64,000 bases of DNA, from assembly GCA_001630475.1 (NCBI GenBank), contig KV419399.1, positions 1,021,599 to 1,085,598 of the forward strand. The letters run 5' to 3'. The translations under genes and the position numbers were made by a program. The notes below the pieces were generated by a model. It was not told the DNA's origin and did not search any database. It worked only from the letters and a program-made list of their open reading frames with translations. This stretch comes from Sistotremastrum niveocremeum HHB9708 (taxonomy: Eukaryota > Basidiomycota > Agaricomycetes > Sistotremastrales > Sistotremastraceae). This document shows positions 22,494 to 30,999 of the stretch, piece by piece; the first letter of the stretch is position 1; every line of letters starts with the position of its first letter.

Positions 22494-23156
22494 GAGGGGT
22501 TTCGTGATCCTTATCTTTCTGCGAGTGGAAGAGTACGATCCCATTGGTAGCACACCATTGATCTATCCATATGCAGATGCGGTTGCAGGGTGTCTTCTGT
22601 CGACGCTTGAAATAAAGCATTCTTACGCCGCTGCCGTTGACTAGATGATATACTTGTATCAATGTTGATCGCCTATCTCAACTAGTGTATACCTTTTGCA
22701 TCTCCAAGTCATCACACTTCCGGACCAACTGATGACTTGCAGTCGAAATATCTATATTCTCATCGAACAGTCATGTTCATACGATTCTTATGCGATTGAA
22801 ATTGAAGAAGTCCATGTTCTGTCGTGATCATACATTTCTACGAATAATATTTAATGAGAAACCACACATAAATTTGCTTCCGATGCCACGTCGCCCTTGT
22901 GCCCGTTTACGTCAAGTGCAAACCCTAATTCGGTACCCCGAGCCGATCGAATGATTTTGCTCCCGCGCAGTCACACTCATCCACGATCACGGATGTTCCA
23001 TGTCCAGTCGTGTGCGAATTAGCGTAACCTCTGACTTAACCCTCTATGTGACAGATCTAGCTCTGAATCCACTGGTAAGTCTTGAGCTATGCGATCGTGG
23101 GCCCAATCTCAACGAATGTTCGAAGCCGATGATCTTGAAAACGAACGATTGTAGGT

Positions 23157-23192
23157 CTTGCGCACACTTACTGGATTGTAACGGTGCCCAAG
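23157..23192 (+). other. Hairpin copy 5
   Basis: The core ACTTACTGGATTGTAACG at 23,166-23,183 is flanked by CTTGCGCAC and GTGCCCAAG, eight pairs with one C-C mismatch. Confidence 0.65.
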
Positions 23193-23454
23193 TGCTACAA
23201 CGGTCTTCAAGAACCGCCAGTCCATCAGCTTTGCAAGAATGCGACTCGCATACGGCAAGAAAGACCAAGAAACCGAAATACTACAAGAGAATATCGCTCG
23301 TCCCAGATGCCATACTGGTTTGATCCACCCATAAGCCGATCCCTCTGCCCTCGCATCCGTGGTAAGCGCATCTGATCATTCTCTAGTCTATGTAATTCAA
23401 TCTGAGAAACAAAAGGGGCGTTGTGTACTGTACTTGTATAGGTGTGAAACACGA

Positions 23455-25579
23455 CTACATATTTTCTTTCGCTCGCCTTTCAGCTCGAGCGTAAGCCTTG
23501 AGCTTAATGACGGCCGCCTGGAATATATTCTGACCTAGATTTCCGTCGTCTGCACGTAAGTCCATGTCGCTCAATGCATTAGCTGCCCATTCAACTGCTG
23601 CCGTATCATCACCCAGATTCTGACTGTGCGTCTCGGCATCTTCTTCATCGTCTCGGATTTCATCAGCTGGAGGTAACGGTGCGTATCCGTCGTATCCGTA
23701 CAACGATTGCTGAGAATCGTTGACAGTGTCGCCAGGGTCTTTGGTCCAATAGCCCTTCCTGATTGCGTCGTCCTTCGACCACTCTAAGGATGTTACGTGG
23801 GTTTTGGGTACCTGGGTACCCGCTGTGGGTACCCGAGATGCCAAGGTACCCAACATCACGGGTAACCCAAACCAATTACCCAATGGGTATGGGTCAAGCA
23901 CCTGGAGACCTCGGGTACCCGGCACAGGTGATTGGCTCATAGGATTGGCCCAGGCTCCAGACAGACCATCTGGTTAGAGACCCAGATGAAGAGTCCAATG
24001 AAGACAGAGTGCAAGGCAGTGATGATAAAGAAGACTCAGAGCACTCCAAGACATTTTCATGGATATTTTATATTAGTCCTATTGTAGGTACCTTGAAAAT
24101 ACCCAGGTACCTTTGCAGGTACCCTCAAAATACCTGGGTACCAATCACCTGAGGGTCACCCAATACCCGTCTGGTATACCTGTGGGTATCAGGTACCTGA
24201 AGTGTAATACCCAATGGGTCAGGGTCAAGGTTTTGAGAATTTTTCAGGTACCCAATACCCACTGGTATACCCACATAACATCCTTAGACCACTCCCACAA
24301 TCCCTTCGGTGAGTTGTGTTTTTCGGTCCGAATCGGGTGGTGATTATGGGCTAACAGTGCGCTATTAAGCATTCTTTGAATGCGGCGGTGATAGACGAGC
24401 CAGAGGCATAGACGGTGGATCCGCTTCTCGGGATGTAGAATGCCCTGTTCTTCCATGCGCAAAAATAGTTGGCGGAAAACTTCAAGGGCCTCTTTGCGGA
24501 CATCACGCCACATCCTCTCGATTCTCACGTTGTGAACGGAGCTGCAGCCTTCAAGTGAGCACTTATTTTCCGTGGCTTGATCGTGTTACTCACCGACCAC
24601 GAATATAGGCATGATGTGCTCGTCCCCAGTGCTCGATCATAAAATCCTCGACATCGTTGTTCTCTGTTCCGAAGTCTGCTCTGACACGACTAGGCATCCC
24701 GTATGTCTTGACCCCCCGTTTAAAGCAATCGAGAACGGTGTTGGCTAACTTGTTATTACGAACTTCTAAATAGATAGCCAGTCGAGAATAACCGTCGACG
24801 CATCCATGCACGTAAAAGCCCCAGGGCTTGAGCTTTTCGTTCCCATCCATATGCCAGAGCGCGTTCGCTCCGCGCACTCTGTAGACGCGTCGTTTAATCG
24901 CCCTGGCAAATCTGAAGTCACGGTAAGACGATGACCACCAATGTCGGCTACGAACGCACCTCATACGAACTCCCAGGTGATCGACACGATGCAGACTTGC
25001 TCTCAAGCGCCATCGAGGCACTCGTATATTGCGACCCCTCAGGTAGCCTTGGACTATACTCTGTCCTGCAAAAGGATGGTCCTGACAGTATGACAGGACA
25101 TGTGAATCGAGGGTGTTGTCGTCGATGGTGGTGAATCGGTCCTGAAGAAGCCCGGCGTCTTTGAGATGATTATACAAGGTTTGTCTAGTGACATTCATGC
25201 GCTCAGCAACCTCACGCCAGGAATGGTTGCTAGAATTGTATAGGTGGATCGCTTTTTCGAGGTCTAAGATCGCCGAAGGTCGACCGCGCCGTCCGGTGTG
25301 GTGAAATTCTGCTGCGTATTGCGCAGGAGGGATTTCTAGAGTATTCAACGCTCCAAGAATTCCCGTGACCTTGTCGATGAGCTGATCGTATAGTGGCTCA
25401 ATGAGTCGAGGATGTTGTATGTTTCTGATGACGCCGAGAAACGAGTGAAGTTTTCGCACATGAATCTCGATGTCCCAATACTGAACACGAGGAACACGAT
25501 TTAGGAGAGATTCGGCGTCTCGACATGTCTCTGCAGCATCTGCCAACAAAGCATCAAGCACCTCTGTAGGTGTGCTCAT
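23455..25579 (-). pseudogene. DDE integrase of the 17.5-kb element, split by a MITE
   Basis: Retroviral-type integrase-core (DDE) protein expected to cut and join the element ends. The start at 25,579 gives MSTPTEVLDALL; an in-frame upstream ATG is less likely. After a helical N-terminal part comes a helix-turn-helix (RRGRPSAILDLEKA, SWREVAERMNVTRQTLYNHL) and then the catalytic core with D in WHMDGNEKL, D in VRADFGTEN and E in SVHNVRIERMW. The VRADFGTEN D and the E lie about 35 residues apart. An intron at about 24,593-24,540 separates RG-R from SVHN. In exon 2 a 502-bp MITE with an 8-bp duplication enters at EWSK. Past it the protein resumes (KDDAIRKGYWTKDPGD) and ends KENM, stop 23,455. The insertion shifts into a stop, so this copy is probably inactive. 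The family resembles basidiomycete integrase-core proteins related to Ginger or gypsy integrases. Confidence 0.8.
23777..24294. mobile_element. hAT-like TAAGGATG element inside the integrase gene
   Basis: The element spans 23,785-24,286 (502 bp), with inverted ends TAAGGATGTTACGTGGGT and its complement (one mismatch). The target duplication GACCACTC lies at 23,777-23,784 and 24,287-24,294. The interior is non-coding and filled with GGTACC/GGGTA words. It shares ends and composition with the outer element at 20.3 kb. Confidence 0.92.
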
Positions 25580-26299
25580 TGCGGCGAAGGGAAGTCGATG
25601 TTGACGATGAATGCAGCGGAGGTTCGCGCGGATGGTCAACTGGATTTGGAAATGCTGCACTAAAGTGCCCAGCCAATCGGTGATAACAGTACGCAAAAAG
25701 AATCTTCTTTTCATTCTTTTTCTGATAACGCTTAACTGCAGAAGACTTTATGCGGGGGAAGAGGCAAATATTCAAAAAAACTCAAGAAGAATACGCTCAA
25801 CATTCAAATCATATATTCTATGGGAGTCGCCTCCTTCAGCTGAACAAGATTATGCGTTGCATGCACTCGTTCAGAGTTTCGCTTTCGCCTGAGGCAGATC
25901 CGTAAGTGTGACTGGCCGATAAAAACATCTGGGAAAATTACCTTGATAGGATCACACCGCTTCAGAGGATCGCGGTTGCGTGATGCATCATCAGGACCTC
26001 GAAGGCTCCATGAGAATGGCTTCAAGCGATGTTCGCCGTCGAGGAACCAGATCGGATTGATGCCTGTGACTTTGTAAGTCCGTGCCTTTCTTTGCTGAGG
26101 AATACTGCATTGAAAATGAGTCCTTGTCACCAAGAATTTGGTCAAAGCAATCACTGACTTGGAGGAGCTCATGATCTGGCAAACAAAGCAGAGTAATCGA
26201 GACTGTAATCGAGGTGGGTGCTATTGACTTGCTCATTTGGCGGCGTGGTTCTCTCTTAGCTTATAGACAGATTCCATAGAAGCCTTATCAGGCGCTGGC
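25580..26299 (-). CDS. Uncharacterised exons upstream of the integrase
   Basis: Two overlapping readings look partly coding. From ATG 26,236: MSKSIAPTSITVSITLLCLP. From ATG 26,172: RTYKVTGINPIWFLDGEHRL and onward to DPIK, with a possible donor at about 25,944. They could be separate small genes or later exons of the gene starting at 26,705. There is no known domain, and the exon structure could not be settled by eye. Confidence 0.3.
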
Positions 26300-26705
26300 T
26301 TAATTACGATCGTGATCGAAAGAAAGCATTCGGTGGTGCCTAATTATCGCGTGATCAACGCACGAATGGAGTTCCGGAAATGCAATCCGTTCACTCGTTT
26401 CTTGCTCGTGAGTCTGACTGATACTAAGTAAACCTTGATGAAAATTGATGGCTGCCGGGCAGACATATCTGTTCTGAGGGTTGAGAAAGCCTTGAATGAG
26501 TAATTCTGCGGTCGCTGTGGAGTCAGTCTTCCGTGGAAATCGGATCAGGTTGGTGGTCCTGATCTAAGGTACAATGGAAATTCAATCTTCCATAGGAACG
26601 CTTGGATACGTCGGGTTTCTGTGCAGAAGGACACAGTGATGAGAACGCGACGGCAGATCCATCCCGCGGTCGTTTGGGCTTCTTATTCTGCATTGACGGC
26701 GACAT
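26300..26705 (-). CDS. 115-aa hypothetical protein in the mobile element
   Basis: Two exons, 26,705-26,573 and 26,514-26,300, with a 58-bp intron (GTACC to CACAG). The product starts MSPSMQNKKPKRPRDGSAVA, suggesting a basic nuclear-localisation-like segment, and continues FHSTAELLIQGFLNPQNRYV to a stop at 26,300-26,302. Alternatively the end is spliced on into the frames below 26,250. It lies head-on upstream of the integrase in the same orientation. Family not recognised. Confidence 0.45.
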
Positions 26706-27071
26706 GAGCTGCACTGATTATACGCTCGCTGTAGTCAACAGGTCAGTGCAGAACATCGAACTCCGTGCCAGAAGATGCTGAATATTGGGCAGAGTTATTG
26801 AGTGCCGAGCGCGAAGCGAAGGGCGGCAAGGACTTGATAAGGATCTTAGATTAATATTTTCTCGATCTAGATTGATATGTGCACGATCGATCGCAATCTC
26901 CGTTCGGATTGTGGGGTGATACTTCTGACACTGACTTGATGCTAAGATGAATATCAGGTTGAGCAACAATCTCGGCGATTAATGAGGAAGATCTTCGGCA
27001 GCGCTGGGTTCACGATGAAGATCATGATCAAAATATACAGTGGATGAGCTAATCGAAGAGTTCTATGAGTC
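26706..27071. other. Stretch without a supported gene
   Basis: A minus-strand frame of about 80 codons is present but has no features. It is probably the promoter side of the 26,705 gene. Confidence 0.3.
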
Positions 27072-27469
27072 GTTTTGCGGACCGGTGAACTTGTGAAACT
27101 GTGACCCGTCGGGAATCAAAACAATGAACCTGTCACTGCGCGGAACCTGTCATCAACTTGCAACCCGTCGACCTGTCAATTCTCCAACCCGTCACAAATT
27201 TCCAACCTGCTAACCCGTCAAAATCTGAACCTGTTGTGATTTCCACCCGTTAAATTGCGGACCCGTCATCCAAGTTACCTGTTGTATATGGAACCTGTAA
27301 TGAATCCCACCTGTTGCAATTTAAACCTGTCACGCAACTCAATGACCCGCACCTGTTGCTTTCTCAACCCGTTCCAAACTTGATGCTTGTGAACCTGTTG
27401 TTCACCAACCTGTAATAAAAAGCGTGAGAAAACTCAACCTGTTTGGAAATTTGAGTGAACCTGTGAACC
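27072..27469. repeat. Right subterminal ACCTGT/ACCCGT array
   Basis: At least 14 ACCTGT words plus about eight ACCCGT variants at irregular spacing, complementary to the ACAGGT array at the left end. Same likely role as transposase-binding sites. Confidence 0.75.
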
Positions 27470-27499
27470 TGTATTTAATTTACCAACGGCTTGCCATAC
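27470..27499. repeat. Right terminal inverted repeat of the 17.5-kb element
   Basis: Ends ACGGCTTGCCATAC at 27,499, the complement of the left terminal repeat with one mismatch. ACCT follows at 27,500-27,503. Confidence 0.8.
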
Positions 27500-27503
27500 A
27501 CCT

Positions 27504-27900
27504 GAAATCAAGAAGTCGTCGCCTGTGTTGCTGAATATCGGTCAAGTCGTGCCGGAGCCCAATCGTGTAGTACTCATCAATCAGTATGTTTTCTCGCATC
27601 TTCTTTATCTTCATTCACTGAGAATATTCTCTTCTCGACCAACTACTCGCCCCAATCTCTTTTACTCGCTGTGCCCAGTCTATCGCCTAAGTGTAAGTGT
27701 TGTCCATAGCTTTTGATCGTGGCTCACAAGTTCACGTGTTCCTAGATCGTCGTGACCTATCTGAAGGTGCCATCCGTTCTCTCGATGCCTGGATTCACAC
27801 AGTACAGGTTTGTCTACCAGCTTTTCTAATGTTCAACGCGATATTGATGTTCCAGCGCCAGATTCTGAAAACAGCTTTGAGAAATCCCAGTCAGTAGCCC
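27504..27900 (+). pseudogene. Possible 3' part of the interrupted host gene
   Basis: A frame from the element border reads EIKKSSPVLLNIGQVVPEPN up to a GTATGT donor at about 27,562. Later short pieces (LDRRDLSEGAIRSLDAWIHT, 27,740-27,806) also look coding, followed by GT-AG-like borders and a stop near 27,897. I could not join all of these into one frame. They may be exons of the host gene that begins at 9865. Family not recognised. Confidence 0.3.
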
Positions 27901-28094
27901 TCAAGCCTTCAACCTTGTCTTTAGAGTGGACTTTAGATAGCAATATTTCATCAAATGTAGATTATCTCCTCGTAGTTTGAATATACAGTTTCCCCCAAAA
28001 AATACTTCTGTGCGTTGCTTGTCAATGTCATCACAGCTCGAAACAACCATGGTCACCAGTCCTGCTATCGGCATGCTATATAACTAATGAGATT

Positions 28095-28240
28095 CACGCG
28101 TTTCTATGGTTGTGCTATGGGGAAGCTATGGGGAAGCTACCGGGCAGCTATATAAACGCGACTTGTCTATGGGCGCTATGGATCTACATGTCGCTACATA
28201 GCGATGTGTAGTATCTATGGTAGCGCTACGCAACCAGGGG
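28095..28240. repeat. CATAGC-rich array (right)
   Basis: Contains GCTATGG words, CTACATAGCGA and GTAGCGCTAC. It is complementary in character to the array at 9178-9375. Its outer edge coincides with the truncated 3' end of the kinase gene at 28.2 kb. Confidence 0.5.
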
Positions 28241-29882
28241 GGGTGTTTCCTGATGCACCACACCGGTCAAGCAAAACCATCAATTCATGCTCAGTTTCCA
28301 GTGTCAGTGGATGGTTGGATCCATGACTAAATCGGTACTCCTCCAACGTAGCTGTTTTTCGATCTACCAGAGGACGAGCTTCCTCATAAATCCATGCGGG
28401 TCGGTGTCGGGGCTCCGCATTCCTAGACCTGGAGTGCTTGGTGGAAACCCTTTGAAGTACTTCAAGCGTTGCGCTGTCCTGTATATTTCCACCGTATTCA
28501 AAGCCATATAGGCTACCATCATGGGAATGTTCAAGAGCGGGGTTTTCCATGTTGCTGGGGTCAGAGATTTCGTCTGTGAGACCTTGATACTGGGTGTGAT
28601 ATCTAGACAATTTGAACGTATGAGATCGTATCCATGAAGAGAAAGCAGGTCACAATCATGAGAGACTTACATTAGCCAGTCACGGACCTCGGGGAGTGAA
28701 ACTCGGGTTGTAACATTCGTTTCCCAGTACCTCAAGCACAAAAACCAAATTCCAGGATAAGGTGCGAAGGCTTCTGGAAACGCCTTCTTTGAAACATGCG
28801 GGTCGTGTACCAAAGGGAGCCGTCCGCTGATGATCTCTGTCAGTGCATGAAAAGGGGTTTTGCAGGTGCGGTACGGAGGGAATAAAGTGATCAACTCCTG
28901 AACAAGCATTGAGATCTTGACAACCCACGGCGATAAAAAAAAATTAAAGTTATCAAACATACCAGTAGCACGCAGCCAAAAGCCCACACATCGCTCTGAT
29001 AGCTAGGCTTTGAAGACCTTCCTGACGTCTCTGGGTCCGACTCCGAGAACAACTCTGGCGCCATGTATCTCATCGTCCCTCCTTGTGTCGCAGTGGAGAC
29101 TGACGCAAACGTCGCACCGGTGATCTCAGAGTCCCCTGTCTGTAACGTTGCCAATCCGAAATCTCCGACCAGAGGAACGCCACTGTCAGACATCAGGATG
29201 TTGCTCTGTCGCCATGTGCATAATTCAGTATAAATCATTGACCAGAGACAAATGTATTCACTGGCTTTATATCCCCGTGAACGATGCCATGATCGTGGAG
29301 ATAGCGGATACCACGAAAGATCCCAACAATCTACCCAGCGACGGTCAGTTTGCACATGCTTGATATTTTGTCATAGGTAAAGACTTACGATAGCCAATTT
29401 ATCAACATAAGGATCCTTCTTGACATAAGCAATGGCAGTTCCATTCTCCATCCAGCGCGAAACCAACGAGAAAGTAGCAGATACATTGGGCAAATAGCAA
29501 ATTCCCAAAAACGGAAGAACGTTGCGATGTGTTAAGCTTGACCACACTCGCATTTCTCTTTTGAGCCTCTATCACAGGATTTGGAATAAGCCATAGATTC
29601 GTACGATGAACATAGAAAAGTTACCCTCTCTATCGTTCGCTTTTGATTATCGCTCTGCATCTGAAAATGTCTCACGACTTTCACAGCGATAGGTTGTCCG
29701 AGTAGATCTGCGCGATAAATATCGCTTTGACCGCCATTTATGGCCGGAAAGTGATGTTCGCTAGTAGTGATATACTTGATATGTTCGGTCAAGTCGGGTA
29801 CTGAACTGTCTATAGGGGCATTCCGACTGGCGCCAGAGTGAAGACCTGGGGAAGTTGATGTTGAGGGTATTCTGAATGTCAT
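28215..29882 (-). CDS. Kinase with TPR-like tail, paralogue 1 (3' truncated)
   Basis: A serine/threonine- or TKL-like protein kinase. It begins at ATG 29,882 and carries a glycine-rich loop variant NGGQSDIYRA, lysine motif IAVKVVRHF, catalytic loop YLHDHGIVHGDIKP (HGD, a non-RD form), metal motif VGDFGLA, a MAPEL activation-segment end and SDVWAFGC. Five or more exons have short introns; the one after HGDIKP matches the other paralogues. A C-lobe ending DWL is followed by a linker and one TPR-like helix pair (EEARPLVDRKTATLEE). It then stops in CVALP, coded by the CATAGC array, so the tail seen in paralogue 2 is missing. Probably signalling or surveillance; target unknown. Confidence 0.75.
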
Positions 29883-30999
29883 TCGACTCTTAATGAGGTT
29901 GAATTGAGAAATAGCTGGTTAACAACGCTGATCGTTAATAGAGTGCAGGTGGGAGGAAAGAGAGAAAAGAGGAGACAGAAGAGCCTGCAGTGGAGGCACT
30001 GCAACTATACATGTCCTTGAGGCGGTGTCGATGCGGTGTCGATGAGCGCTACTAAGGCGGCCTTCGCTGACAGTGTATATATGATGTGCTATTCTCGGAT
30101 GAGACAAAGGACAATTGAGATCTTTGCTTCAGCGCTGAGGAACTGGTTACTGTGGCACAGGAACTGTTAGCAATAGCAGGGCATGGGAGATCCGTCCTCA
30201 TCACAGTAGATCTTCGCATATCGATGTCTTGATCAAAGGAAAAGTCTAACTGTAATGCCAAAAGTGCGGTCGCCCGGGAGCGTCGGGTTGAGGAACTGTT
30301 GAGCAATTTAGATCGAAAGCGCTAGCATCGGGAGTACCGGTAAGCAAAGCGATTTTTCCGTAACGTTGCTTGCACCAAAGCGGCAACAATGATCTTCGTA
30401 CATGTTTGGATTCTCATCCAAAGAGGAAAATCATTCAGGCCGGACCGGCACCGCTGTAGCAAGCGCTGAACTGCCAGTGGAATCCAGACTCAATAAGTCT
30501 TAAACTAACGATGATCCATCCTCTCCTACTCCGATTAACTGTTTCTCCGAGCTCACCTCGGAAGTTAGGGAAATGAGCCTGGAAATCGAATGGAGGACGC
30601 TCGGTAGAAGCAAAGGACCGAAACAGAAATCCCAACAAAATTCGAGTTCAACAAGTGTCAACTGTCAACGACATGTCAAGACTCAAGAAGACTGGTATGC
30701 CAATAATGCCATGGTAGTACCACGAGGACCAGTGTGAGCCCGGACGATCGCATAGCACTCTCATAGATATTTGGTGGGATTTTCGTAGGGTATCGATATT
30801 CGTATATGGTGCCTGATCAAAGCAAAGTTGTTGATGTTGAACGTCCAGCACACGGTGGAAAGCCTGGCACCATAATATAGACGGATTCAATAATCGAGAC
30901 TTTATGTAGCGATGAACGGGTATCAATCGTCGTCTGTTACCGTAGCCTATTTTGCGAAGACCATACATGGAGAACCACCCCGGGCCCAACATACAATAT
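29883..30999. other. Intergenic region between kinase 1 and kinase 2
   Basis: I see no supported gene in about 1.1 kb. It should contain the kinase 1 promoter (minus strand) and the 3' flank of kinase 2. A minus-strand frame at 30,648-30,992 has no recognisable features. Confidence 0.4.

Larger units (their letters stand above)
21270..23454. other. Interior of the 17.5-kb element with three hairpins
   Basis: No long gene is supported across this 2.2 kb. A frame at 21,596-21,808 reads DTYWIVTVYEALLLSIS, a helix-like end resembling the small protein at 18 kb, then stops. A frame at 23,166-23,375 also begins in the hairpin core. Three hairpin copies lie here. Otherwise I see nothing. Confidence 0.35.
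10044..27499. mobile_element. 17.5-kb integrase-bearing DNA element
   Basis: The ends are inverted repeats of about 30 bp with one mismatch. The left end at 10,044-10,073 begins GTATGGCAAGCCG. The right end finishes at 27,499 with the complement. Both continue into ATGGTAAATTAAATACA-type sequence and then into ACAGGT-rich arrays. ACCT lies directly outside both ends (10,040-10,043 and 27,500-27,503), suggesting a 4-bp target duplication. The element carries a DDE integrase gene near its right end, two long intact genes, a proline-rich gene and several small genes. A 4-bp duplication and integrase would fit Ginger-like elements, but the large gene load is unusual. No tyrosine recombinase of the Starship type is seen. 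The integrase and the proline-rich gene are both broken by later insertions, so this copy is probably immobile unless helped in trans. Confidence 0.7.

Noticed and set aside
14645-23192. Hairpins as tRNA, hammerhead ribozyme or Helitron ends
   Set aside because: There is no cloverleaf or GGTTCGANTCC box, no CUGAUGA/GAAA core, and no CTRR terminus after the hairpins.
10044-27499. Starship-type element
   Set aside because: I find no tyrosine-recombinase (DUF3435-like) captain gene at either end, and the recombination gene present is a DDE integrase.
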